DNA from: Tenacibaculum sp. M341
Lineage (GTDB): Bacteria > Bacteroidota > Bacteroidia > Flavobacteriales > Flavobacteriaceae
Assembly (NCBI RefSeq): GCF_004337695.1
Contig: NZ_SJXJ01000003.1
Coordinates: 62,001-126,000 of the forward strand
Reading direction: 5' to 3'
DNA: 64,000 nt
A program made the position numbers and the translations under genes. Shown one piece after another: positions 54,346 through 61,506 of the stretch; position 1 is the stretch's first letter; each line of letters starts with the position of its first letter. The notes beneath the pieces were generated by a model. The model ran no database searches. It worked only from the letters and a program-made list of their open reading frames with translations, and was not told the origin of the DNA.

Positions 54346-55065
54346 ATGAAAAATATATTTTTAGCATTTTTTTATTTTTTTGCTGTTTTCAGCAACGCAC
54401 AGAAAAATCATGTATCTATTTATGTAGACCAATCTACTTCGGTTACGATTGATAAAAAGAAACTTTCTAAATACCTCCGCCGTTATATGGTGGGGTATTT
54501 GAAAGGGAAGAAGACGGTTACGGTTGAGGTAAAACTTATTTTTGATAACACTGCAAGTCTTACTAATACTACTGTTTTTGAATTTACTCCGCCGATGTTT
54601 CGCTCCAGTTTATATTCGGAGGAGCAAAAAGGATTACAGCGCAGACTTCACAAAGCGGGAGTGCAACAGTATACGTTGCTGTTTATCAAAAAAACGGTTG
54701 ATTTTATCCTCCAATTAGATGGGAAAAGTAATAGTACTGAAATCTTGGAAATACTCGTACCTCTATCAAGATTGAAGCATCCATCTACGGTTTTGATTAT
54801 AAGCGATATGATTCAGGAATCTGCCATAGCAAACCTAACTAAAGAGAAAATTGAAAACGAAGCTCAAATGGTAGCTTTAGCGAACCAAAATATACAGGTT
54901 TTAAAGCAGAAATATACGCTTTCTAAGAGCTTAAAAAGTATAAGTGTAATTTGTGTCATGCCAGTTCCGCAAAGCTCGCAAAACGCTTTATATGGCTTTT
55001 TGGAATCGTATTGGACAACAGTTTTTACTTCTTTTGGTATCACTACAAAATTTGAAGTGCTATGA
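54346..55065 (+). CDS. Exported vWA-like protein
   Basis: A 239-residue protein with signal peptide MKNIFLAFFYFFAVFSNA. The strand VSIYVDQSTSVTIDKKKL carries the D-x-S-x-S metal-ion motif of von Willebrand A domains; VLIISDMIQESAIANLT and ISVICVMPVPQSSQ fit later strands. vWA proteins bind partners through a divalent ion. It sits between the membrane protein and an HTH gene whose ATG overlaps its TGA by 4 bases, so it is part of the same operon. Possibly an adhesion or pilus-related factor of the element; not shown. Confidence 0.65.
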   Translation: MKNIFLAFFYFFAVFSNAQKNHVSIYVDQSTSVTIDKKKLSKYLRRYMVGYLKGKKTVTVEVKLIFDNTASLTNTTVFEFTPPMFRSSLYSEEQKGLQRRLHKAGVQQYTLLFIKKTVDFILQLDGKSNSTEILEILVPLSRLKHPSTVLIISDMIQESAIANLTKEKIENEAQMVALANQNIQVLKQKYTLSKSLKSISVICVMPVPQSSQNALYGFLESYWTTVFTSFGITTKFEVL

Positions 55066-55346
55066 TAGGGGATTTAAACAACATGCGAACACTGATTTTA
55101 AGCGACGAAAAAACGTTTTTCAAACTGTTAGAAAAATTCTACCAGCAATTAAAATCGAAGGACGAAATGGAGGAGTTCTATACCGAAAAAGAGGCAATGC
55201 AGTTACTAGGGATTTCGAGTAAATCTACATTGTTTCAGTATCGTAGTAACGGACTCGCTTATTATCAGATTGGCAAGCGGGTTATACTTTACAAAAAGAG
55301 TGAAGTCATTGATTTTATTGAGAAACATAAAGTATCAGGATTCTAA
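55062..55346 (+). CDS. Excisionase-like helix-turn-helix protein
   Basis: A 94-residue protein. Residues about 45-90 (EEFYTEKEAMQLLGISSKST, FQYRSNGLAYYQIGKRVILY) are the HTH_17 / excisionase-type winged helix that reads a DNA site. The start overlaps the vWA stop by 4 bases. In Bacteroidota elements such proteins act in excision or regulation of transfer. The frame is confirmed by its stop sharing a base with the next ATG at 55346. Confidence 0.8.
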   Translation: MIGDLNNMRTLILSDEKTFFKLLEKFYQQLKSKDEMEEFYTEKEAMQLLGISSKSTLFQYRSNGLAYYQIGKRVILYKKSEVIDFIEKHKVSGF

Positions 55347-55672
55347 TGGAAACAAAAGAAAATTTAGAATCTGTAAAATTATGTTTTTCAAGGGGGTATA
55401 ATCTTGGGAAATTAATAACGAAAGGTGATTTTCAGGAACTACAAGAAAAGTTAGAAGCTAAGGCTTTGGATAAAAGTTCGAAGAACTACTTCAAGTTTAG
55501 AGCTTTGTCTTTGGGTTTCAACACGGCTTTGAGAGACAGAAAATTACTTCTTGAAAAACCCAAGAAACTCGAATCTTTAAAGAAACTGATTGATGTGATG
55601 CCGAATGTATGGGAAGACAAATGGAAAAAGAAGGGCAAGGATAAGGACAACGAAATGGAGATAGACTTCTAA
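55346..55672 (+). CDS. Unknown protein of the mobilization operon
   Basis: A 108-residue basic protein with no signal or helix motif: SRGYNLGKLITKGDFQELQE, then LSLGFNTALRDRKLLLEKPK, and a Lys/Asp-rich tail KKKGKDKDNEMEIDF. Start overlaps the excisionase-like stop by one base (TAATG). Perhaps a DNA-binding relaxosome accessory; no family evidence. Confidence 0.6.
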   Translation: METKENLESVKLCFSRGYNLGKLITKGDFQELQEKLEAKALDKSSKNYFKFRALSLGFNTALRDRKLLLEKPKKLESLKKLIDVMPNVWEDKWKKKGKDKDNEMEIDF

Positions 55673-55693
55673 TACTCCAAGGGAATGATAAGA

Positions 55694-55714
55694 AAGGCGT
55701 GCAAGCCACGTCTT
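55694..55714. promoter_or_regulatory. Inverted repeat upstream of the mobC-like gene (candidate oriT or terminator)
   Basis: AAGGCGTG (55694-55701), loop CAAGC, CACGTCTT (55707-55714), eight pairs including one G-T, followed by TTCTTTTC. It lies in the 125-base gap (55673-55797) directly upstream of the relaxosome genes, where oriT commonly is. Confidence 0.4.
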
Positions 55715-55797
55715 TTCTTTTCTATAGCAGAAAAATTTTAGCGAATATAAAAATCTATGTTAGAAGGTTTACCGCCTTCTCTCATAACAGAATACTT

Positions 55798-56337
55798 ATG
55801 TCTAATTTTAAGGAATATTTAATTTCACTTGGCAAGCTCAATGCCTCAAAAGAGGAAAAAGAAGAGCTAAGAAAAAAGTACCGTAAAGATTACCACAAGC
55901 GTTACAACCAGAAGCGAAAAACCAACTCTAAACTTTTACAAATTTGGATGGAAGCGCCTGAATTTACAGCCCTTTCTAGTGATGCAAAAGAGCTAGGTTT
56001 GAGTGCAGGGGACTTTGTAAGAAACCTGATTAAAGCCTACAAGGAAAAGAGCTACATACTTCCAGACGAAGAAGTGATGTATGACCTCATTGTGTGTCTT
56101 TCTCAGTTGTCTACGAATCTTCAAGAAATAGCCTACTTGTGCAATACAGAAAAGGCAGTGAACTACGAACAGATTCAAGAAGTAAAGCGAATCTTTTTGA
56201 GAATAGAAGAAATGACGTTAGCTCATTTTAGACCTCTTAATTTAGAAGATTACATAAAGAATGAGGTGTCTAAAAACCCAAGATTTATAGACAATTTAGA
56301 GCGCATGATAGCAGATTATAAACGAATGGGGCTATGA
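55798..56337 (+). CDS. MobC-like relaxosome protein
   Basis: A 179-residue protein from ATG 55798 (the frame opens at 55699 in the hairpin region). It begins MSNFKEYLISLGKLNASKEE with a basic run KKYRKDYHKRYNQKRKT. The ribbon-helix-helix-like region is LLQIWMEAPEFTALSSDAKE with LGLSAGDFVRNLIKAYKE, then LIVCLSQLSTNLQEIAYLCN typical of MobC/BmgB. It should bind oriT and help the relaxase. Its TGA overlaps the relaxase ATG (4 bases). Confidence 0.8.
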   Translation: MSNFKEYLISLGKLNASKEEKEELRKKYRKDYHKRYNQKRKTNSKLLQIWMEAPEFTALSSDAKELGLSAGDFVRNLIKAYKEKSYILPDEEVMYDLIVCLSQLSTNLQEIAYLCNTEKAVNYEQIQEVKRIFLRIEEMTLAHFRPLNLEDYIKNEVSKNPRFIDNLERMIADYKRMGL

Positions 56338-57152
56338 TTATAAAACAGATACCGTATCATGGTACTTTTGAAAAAATCATAGATTATATAGACCGTGGGG
56401 CACATAATGAAAATGATCTTTCTTTTTTTCGAAACATCCAAGTAAGTACGGGCAACACAAGGCAAGCGGTACTCAATTCTTTTATTGAAAACGACCGATA
56501 TAGAGGGCGAAAAATAAGAACCCGAGGACAGCATGTTATTTTATCTTTTCATCACCTTGATAGAGACAATGTAACTCCCGAAATAATTCAGGATTTGGTT
56601 GCTAAATTCCTTGAAACACGCAGATATGACAAATGTGTAACGTATGGGCGAGTTCATGAAGAAAAAAATATTCATGTACATCTCTATGTTTCTCAGAATT
56701 ATTTCTTGAAAAATAAATCTTGTGATCTTGCGAAGGTAAAATACTTAGTTCAAAATAGGACCATCTCTGAGTACTTGGAGCAGAAATACAGCAAGGAGTT
56801 ACCTAATTCTTATTTGTATCACAAACCACGAGAAAAAGAGCGAAAACCTTTTCAGAAGACAAAGAAGTCTTCGCTTAAAAATGAGCTAATAGACAAATTA
56901 GAACTCATTGTGGAAGAAGCAAATAATCTCAGTCATTTGAACGAGCTTATTAAAGATAGATACCAAGATATAGAGCTTTATGAGCGAGGAAAGAATCAGT
57001 ACTACGGTATCAAATACGGGAAGCTCAAATTTCGACTTGGTACGGTAATACGACCAGAGCAGTTAGAAGTATTAAAACGTCTGGAACAACTACGAGAAAT
57101 CAGAGGAAGAAACCGAGAAAGAGACGATTTCTCACCATCATTAACACGTTAA
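56334..57152 (+). CDS. Relaxase/mobilization nuclease
   Basis: A 272-residue relaxase. Near the N-terminus IKQIPYHGTFEKIIDYID with the Tyr, then GQHVILSFHHLDRDN-like segment and the metal-binding histidines in NIHVHLYVSQ (His114, His116). It nicks oriT and pilots the strand to the recipient. Shorter than many relaxases, without a helicase or primase tail. Stop is 11 bases before the coupling ATPase. Confidence 0.82.
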   Translation: MIIKQIPYHGTFEKIIDYIDRGAHNENDLSFFRNIQVSTGNTRQAVLNSFIENDRYRGRKIRTRGQHVILSFHHLDRDNVTPEIIQDLVAKFLETRRYDKCVTYGRVHEEKNIHVHLYVSQNYFLKNKSCDLAKVKYLVQNRTISEYLEQKYSKELPNSYLYHKPREKERKPFQKTKKSSLKNELIDKLELIVEEANNLSHLNELIKDRYQDIELYERGKNQYYGIKYGKLKFRLGTVIRPEQLEVLKRLEQLREIRGRNRERDDFSPSLTR

Positions 57153-57163
57153 AAAAAATATTT

Positions 57164-58480
57164 ATGAGTTTATACGAAACACTTTTTAATAAACAACAAA
57201 ACAATTCAGAATTTGGAGAATCTAGATTTATGAATTGGTCAGAAAAACGAAAGTTTTTCAAAACGAATGCCCGAGACGGATATTTGCTGGACGGAAAACA
57301 ATCGCTCCTCAAAAAACACATCCCGACTCATTGCCTTACGGTCTCTGCTACCGGTGGAGGAAAAAGTGTGGTGCTAACGGGACAATTATTAAATCTTACG
57401 GCTAAAGATAAAGTGAGCTGTATAGTCGTTGATCCATCTGGAGAGACACAGAAAATCACTCAAGGCTGGCTTAAAAAACAAGGTTTTACCATAAAAAGCC
57501 TTAATCTTAATGATATTAACCAGAGTGAGCAATTTAACCCATTAGAAAGGGCTTTAAAGCAAGAAAACGGTATACAAGAAACAACAGTTTTACTAATTGA
57601 AGGCAAAGAGGATTTCTGGACGTTGAGCGCCCGCTCGATTACCGAATTGGTTATTGAAGCCGTTCTTAACGCCAAACAAGAAGAATTTCCAAAAAATTTA
57701 TCATCGGTGTTAAAAATAATTCATCTTTTGACGGTAAAACCAGATGAGATAAACAAGTTTATGGCGAGCTATCTTTCAGATGATAAGTATTTGGCATACG
57801 CTTCATTTTTAAGCACCGAACCGAAAGTTAGGTCTAGTATACTGGCTACGGTAAAAGCGTCTCTTTCAAAGCTCAATAGTCATACTCTGCAATACATCAC
57901 GGAACAAGACACCATAGATTTTGAAACGCTTAGAAAAGAAAAAACGATAATTTTTATTTCTGCCAGAGAGGATAAAGTGAAAAAATATTTTGGGTTTATT
58001 TTAAACCTCTTTGTAACCCAATTATTAGAGTACGCTTTAGAGATGCCAGAGGAAAACGATTTAGACTTACATTTCTATCTCGACGAATTTGCTACGTTCA
58101 ATTTAGGTGAAAAAAGCTTCCCTGAGATACTCCCAATCCTCAGAAGAAGGCGTTGTGCTGTCTTTATGTATTTGCAAGAAGCTTTTTCTCAGTTAGAACA
58201 AAATTATGGAAAATCGGGGGCAAAAATCATTCTCGCTAATTCTTTAAATAAAATCATATTCGGAAAAACATCAGTAGAGACCTCAAAATATGTTGAATCT
58301 TTATTGGGAACTACTACGAAAGAAATCAACGGAAATTTACGAGCTATGCCACTTATGTCGGCACAAGAAGTACGAGGTATTAAGCAATGGGAGTTTTTGT
58401 ATATCAATGGAGGGAATTTTAATAAGATGAAGGTTAAACCGTGGTTTAAATCCCATTTAAAACGAAGAGCAAATTTGTAA
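57164..58480 (+). CDS. VirD4/TraG-type coupling ATPase
   Basis: A 438-residue ATPase: Walker A SATGGGKSVVLTGQLL (Lys67), VVDPSGETQKI, Walker B FYLDEFATFNLGEKS, and RRRRCAVFMYLQEAFSQLEQ (sensor region). These are the signatures of type IV coupling proteins. It is short, with no obvious N-terminal membrane anchor, as in mobilizable elements that rely on a host channel. It delivers the relaxase-DNA complex to the channel. Confidence 0.85.
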   Translation: MSLYETLFNKQQNNSEFGESRFMNWSEKRKFFKTNARDGYLLDGKQSLLKKHIPTHCLTVSATGGGKSVVLTGQLLNLTAKDKVSCIVVDPSGETQKITQGWLKKQGFTIKSLNLNDINQSEQFNPLERALKQENGIQETTVLLIEGKEDFWTLSARSITELVIEAVLNAKQEEFPKNLSSVLKIIHLLTVKPDEINKFMASYLSDDKYLAYASFLSTEPKVRSSILATVKASLSKLNSHTLQYITEQDTIDFETLRKEKTIIFISAREDKVKKYFGFILNLFVTQLLEYALEMPEENDLDLHFYLDEFATFNLGEKSFPEILPILRRRRCAVFMYLQEAFSQLEQNYGKSGAKIILANSLNKIIFGKTSVETSKYVESLLGTTTKEINGNLRAMPLMSAQEVRGIKQWEFLYINGGNFNKMKVKPWFKSHLKRRANL

Positions 58481-58498
58481 ATATAAAAAGCAGAAATT

Positions 58499-58813
58499 AT
58501 GGAATTTGAATTGATAAAACACAGTGTTATAAATTTTGTAGGAAACGTAGTTGTGTACTTTCTATTGGCAATGATGGTATCGTTTATTATTTCGATATGC
58601 TTTGGTATTAAGAATGATTATTTGCCCTTTGGCTGGGTAAAAAAGATATTTGATAGTTGGATAAAGCCAATGTTTGATTGGTTGTTTGAAAAAACACTTT
58701 TACTTGGGAAAATACTTTTCAAATTAATCGTATTTACCTTAGAAAGATTAGTTATCTTACTGGCAGATGTCTTCGGGAAGTTCTTTGAACTTTTAAGAAA
58801 TCCTGAAGATTGA
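58499..58813 (+). CDS. Small membrane protein downstream of the coupling ATPase
   Basis: A 104-residue protein with two predicted helices (about 12-33, YFLLAMMVSFIISICFG, and 70-92, LGKILFKLIVFTLERLVILL). No family. It is 18 bases after the coupling protein stop and ends the operon before a terminator, so it may provide the missing membrane anchor of that ATPase. Confidence 0.65.
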   Translation: MEFELIKHSVINFVGNVVVYFLLAMMVSFIISICFGIKNDYLPFGWVKKIFDSWIKPMFDWLFEKTLLLGKILFKLIVFTLERLVILLADVFGKFFELLRNPED

Positions 58814-58845
58814 TTTTCATTATCATGAATCAAATAGTTAACGTA

Positions 58846-58876
58846 AAAGCTGATAGATTTTCTATCGGCTTTTTTG
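58846..58876 (+). terminator. Terminator of the mobilization operon
   Basis: AAAGCTGATAG (58846-58856) and CTATCGGCTTT (58862-58872), one G-T pair, then TTTT. It follows the membrane protein by 33 bases. Confidence 0.8.
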
Positions 58877-58911
58877 TTGCGGAAACGAAAAGGTTTTATT
58901 AGAATAGAAAT

Positions 58912-59136
58912 ATGCAACAATTTACTATTGACGGCGACATACAATTTTCAAAAAAGCATTTTAATAATATAGAAGAGCTTATACTTGAAATATCTGTTCT
59001 TCATAAACCTGTATTTGAAAGAAAAGACTACGTAGTACCGGAACACCATAAAAAGCTTTTGGATAAGCTTATAAAAGAAGCAGAAGAAGACGGATATAAA
59101 GGGTATAGCCGAGAAGAGTTTATGGCAATGCTATAA
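58912..59136 (+). CDS. Antitoxin of a RelE/ParE-type module
   Basis: A 74-residue protein starting MQQFTIDGDIQFSKKHFNNI and ending YKGYSREEFMAML, with the acidic/basic alternation of small DNA-binding antitoxins. Its TAA shares one base with the ATG of the toxin at 59136, so the two are coupled. The specific antitoxin fold is not clear from sequence. Confidence 0.75.
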   Translation: MQQFTIDGDIQFSKKHFNNIEELILEISVLHKPVFERKDYVVPEHHKKLLDKLIKEAEEDGYKGYSREEFMAML

Positions 59137-59411
59137 TGTATACATTCGTTTTTCGTAGTAAAGTCTATACAAACATAAAAGACATAGAATCTCATTACAA
59201 TTCTATTGATGTAGACTTGTACAGCTCATTTTTGAGTGATTTTAATAGCTTACTCGATAGAATTATTATTTTCCCTGAAATCTATCAATTATCATATAAA
59301 AATATACGCATAGGTTTTCTGGAAGCTTTTCCTTATGGAATACATTACGAAATAATAGATGATAAAATTATTATCTATGCAATTTTACATACGAGCCAAG
59401 AAATAAAATAA
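59136..59411 (+). CDS. RelE/ParE family toxin
   Basis: A 91-residue protein with the ParE/RelE pattern: an N-terminal helix (IKDIESHYNSID), then FLSDFNSLLDRIIIFPEIYQ, RIGFLEAFPYGIHYEIIDDK and the last strand IIIYAILHTSQE. The AFPYGIHYEI block is typical. It should poison gyrase or cleave mRNA; which one cannot be told. Antitoxin first, toxin second order is normal. Confidence 0.82.
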   Translation: MYTFVFRSKVYTNIKDIESHYNSIDVDLYSSFLSDFNSLLDRIIIFPEIYQLSYKNIRIGFLEAFPYGIHYEIIDDKIIIYAILHTSQEIK

Positions 59412-59513
59412 TAAAAATAAAGTACAATTTGACTCTTCAAATAACGCTTTGTAAGTATTGTTATAGTTGTTCTTTTTTATTAAATTTATGAGAATAACAA
59501 TAAAAGTATTGAT

Positions 59514-60056
59514 ATGATAAATATAAGTTTTGGAGGAATAAAGAACACTCTTAGTTCTATAAGTTTAATTAGCTTTAAATTCGAGATAAATAAAAATAAA
59601 GTTGAACAATATAATAATGAATTTGATTGGGGAAAAGTAGAATTAATTGCTCCCATTTCGAGATTCTATGAAATTCCAGATTTTGATGTAGAGAATTCTA
59701 CTATGAATCCAGATTTAGTGATTCCGTTTTATAATGTGGTAATGAAATTAATTATTGATTTTGATTTTACAGATGGAGAATTTGAATATTTTAAATCCAA
59801 TTTAGGATTAAAAGAAGCTCGTAATAAATCAGAATTAATAGAAGGTGTAATTACTAAAAAAGATAATATTACGAGAAATGATTCTAGGTATCGTCTTGGT
59901 TTTAGAAGTGTATATTACATATTAAATAACAATTTAGAAGATATTAGCTACGAATACGTGTGGGAACTAAACAAAATACTAAAACCTTTTTTTACATCTT
60001 ATAAGCATAAAGAGCTTTTCGTAACAGGTTTATCATTGAATGAAAATAAGTGTTAA
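59514..60056 (+). CDS. Unknown 180-residue protein
   Basis: Starts MINISFGGIKNTLSSISLIS; conserved-looking segments are FYEIPDFDVENSTMNPDLV and LGFRSVYYILNNNLEDISYE. No signal peptide or domain I can name. Downstream of the toxin by about 100 bases, with its own terminator at 60093. Possible accessory cargo. Confidence 0.6.
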   Translation: MINISFGGIKNTLSSISLISFKFEINKNKVEQYNNEFDWGKVELIAPISRFYEIPDFDVENSTMNPDLVIPFYNVVMKLIIDFDFTDGEFEYFKSNLGLKEARNKSELIEGVITKKDNITRNDSRYRLGFRSVYYILNNNLEDISYEYVWELNKILKPFFTSYKHKELFVTGLSLNENKC

Positions 60057-60092
60057 ATACTACTTTTAAAAAAGTGCATATACAAAACATAA

Positions 60093-60134
60093 AAAAAACA
60101 CGAATTGTGTACTTACACAGTTCGTGTTTTTTTT
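60093..60134 (+). terminator. Terminator after the 180-residue protein
   Basis: AAAAAACACGAATTGTGT (60093-60110) and ACACAGTTCGTGTTTTTT (60115-60132), long stem with a T run, 37 bases after the stop. Confidence 0.85.
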
Positions 60135-60155
60135 ATTCCTTATAAGCTGGGGAGT

Positions 60156-60304
60156 TGAGAGGGCGAAGAGCCTTCTCACAAGTACGGAATTTGAAAGTAA
60201 TACATGAAAAATAGACTGCAATTTATTGTTGTTATTTTTTGTGTATTACAAATTCCTTACTTGCATGAGTATTTCTGTTGAAATCACACAATTCTAATAC
60301 TCAT
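60156..60304. other. Non-coding stretch with three inverted repeats
   Basis: Three hairpins lie in a row: TGAGAGGGC (60156-60164) with GCCTTCTCA (60170-60178), one G-T pair; GGAATTTGAAAGTAATAC (60186-60203) with GTATTACAAATTCC (60243-60256), a 14-pair stem with a 4-base bulge; ATGAGTATT (60265-60273) with AATACTCAT (60296-60304). No ORF covers them. It could be a structured RNA or an origin-like site; the 60305-60363 part shows nothing further. Confidence 0.55.
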
Positions 60305-60363
60305 TGTCCACGCGAAAAAAAATGAAGCGTAAAAATAATTTCAGCAAAGCTATCCGTATATTT

Positions 60364-60394
60364 TTTGATAATATTTTGAAAATGTTTATCTTTA
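60364..60394 (+). promoter_or_regulatory. Promoter of the 45-residue acidic protein
   Basis: TTTG at 60364-60367, 19 bases, TATCTTTA at 60387-60394, close to consensus TTTG-N19-TAnnTTTG. The ATG is at 60420, giving an about 20-base leader. Confidence 0.7.
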
Positions 60395-60419
60395 AATGTA
60401 ACCCGAAAAACAAAATATT

Positions 60420-60557
60420 ATGGCTCCAAAAGGAAGTGATTATTCAAAAGATGAATTAGACAATCATTCTAATCAGTTAAATGATAATAATGATGCATAC
60501 TGGCAATCTAGAGGAGAAGATGAAAGACCAGATGATTGGGAAGATAGAAATGATTAA
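60420..60557 (+). CDS. Small acidic protein (45 residues)
   Basis: Reads MAPKGSDYSKDELDNHSNQL then NDNNDAYWQSRGEDERPDDW and EDRND. It has a consensus promoter 26 bases upstream and a strong terminator 7 bases after its stop, so it is a separate transcription unit and very likely a real gene. The alternation of Asp/Asn with Trp and Arg is distinctive. No family or function is known to me. Confidence 0.7.
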   Translation: MAPKGSDYSKDELDNHSNQLNDNNDAYWQSRGEDERPDDWEDRND

Positions 60558-60563
60558 AAAATC

Positions 60564-60593
60564 AAAAAGCCTTTTCGGAAGAAGAGGCTTTTT
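60564..60593 (+). terminator. Terminator of the acidic protein gene
   Basis: AAAAAGCCTTTTC (60564-60576), loop GGAA, GAAGAGGCTTTTT (60581-60593): 13 pairs with one G-T. Confidence 0.85.
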
Positions 60594-60635
60594 AAGTTTT
60601 ACACAACGGTTACATAAACATATTTACAGAGTAAA

Positions 60636-60863
60636 TCATTCAAACAAATCCATGGTGTAACGTTTTGTTAGTACGCTAAGAGTCTGAGAAAGTTCATGTG
60701 CTTCGTCATTTAAACTCTTTGCGCTCTCTTCATCCCGAACTGACAACGCTAGATCCGCTCCAAACTTCAGAATTTCAATTTCTTTATTTAAAAAGTGGTA
60801 GAATTTCGGGAACTCACTTGCGAAGAGTTGTGTTTTTTCTTCTATTTCTTCGATTGTATTCAT
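60636..60863 (-). CDS. Small coiled-coil protein
   Basis: A 75-residue helical protein, MNTIEEIEEKTQLFASEFPK to TLSVLTKRYTMDLFE, with heptad-like spacing across residues 5-60. No signal peptide. No family recognised. Separate from neighbours. Confidence 0.55.
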   Translation of the reverse strand: MNTIEEIEEKTQLFASEFPKFYHFLNKEIEILKFGADLALSVRDEESAKSLNDEAHELSQTLSVLTKRYTMDLFE

Positions 60864-60940
60864 AAAATATAGATTTTAATTCGTTACCCTATTTCAATAC
60901 CATGAAAATCTATATTTACAGAATTTTTCTTTTGAACATA

Positions 60941-60964
60941 AAAAAGCTCCGGAAGGAGCTTTTT
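60941..60964 (-). terminator. Terminator of the DUF2958 gene
   Basis: AAAAAGCTCC and GGAGCTTTTT, a perfect 10-bp stem with GGAA loop, on the minus strand followed by TTATG. It lies 25 bases after the DUF2958 stop. Confidence 0.85.
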
Positions 60965-60988
60965 AAAAAATAGAGAAAAGAAAAATTC

Positions 60989-61294
60989 TTATCCGTGAAT
61001 TTCTTTGATTTCCGAGAACCGTTGCTCTTCAAAAGAAACATCTCTCTCAATTCCAAGTCCAAACTGAGATTTATAGGCTTTCATTTCGGTAAGAGAAGTA
61101 TAGCCCCATTCGTCATGTCCAAGATCAGTAACGTAGCAAAATATACAATTGTCTTCTGGATAGTATTCTGATACATACCAAGTACCAGAGCCAGCTGGAT
61201 TAAACAGTTTTGTAACGACAATAGGGTCTCTAGTGTCGGCTTGTCTTCCGATTTCTTCAAAGCGTTTACGTATTTCATTTGTTAAAAGTTCCAT
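60989..61294 (-). CDS. DUF2958 family protein
   Basis: A 101-residue protein from ATG 61294: MELLTNEIRKRFEEIGRQAD, then DPIVVTKLFNPAGSGTWYVS, CYVTDLGHDEWGYTSLTEM and FGLGIERDVSFEEQRFSEI. DUF2958 proteins are common on plasmids, phages and integrative elements; no activity is established that I can cite. The frame opens at 61330, but the extra 12 residues are hydrophobic and untypical. This supports the mobile nature of the region. Confidence 0.8.
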   Translation of the reverse strand: MELLTNEIRKRFEEIGRQADTRDPIVVTKLFNPAGSGTWYVSEYYPEDNCIFCYVTDLGHDEWGYTSLTEMKAYKSQFGLGIERDVSFEEQRFSEIKEIHG

Positions 61295-61470
61295 GATAGA
61301 AAAAATTAAAATTATGTCCTGCGTAAACATCCTTTAAGCGTTAAAAACAAGGTGGAACTCGAAGAGGTAAAACCTTGCTTTTTATAAGTCTTACAGGATT
61401 AGCTTTGGGCGTTATTTTATTTTTCTATGAAACTTGCGCAGATGAAGGAAGAGTTATAGTAAAAAGAATA

Positions 61471-61494
61471 AAAGAGCCTCTTGCGAAGCTCTTT
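61471..61494 (-). terminator. Terminator of the repeat-lipoprotein gene
   Basis: AAAGAGC (61471-61477) and GCTCTTT (61488-61494), on the minus strand followed by TATTC. It lies 13 bases beyond the stop of the gene at 61507. The rest of 61331-61506 holds only a weak ACCTTG/CAAGGT pairing near 61345-61377. Confidence 0.7.
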
Positions 61495-61506
61495 TCTGTT
61501 GAAGTT

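Noticed and set aside
55699-55797. Upstream extension of the MobC-like protein
   Set aside because: It would begin within the hairpin and adds an untypical hydrophobic/basic run; ATG 55798 is in place.
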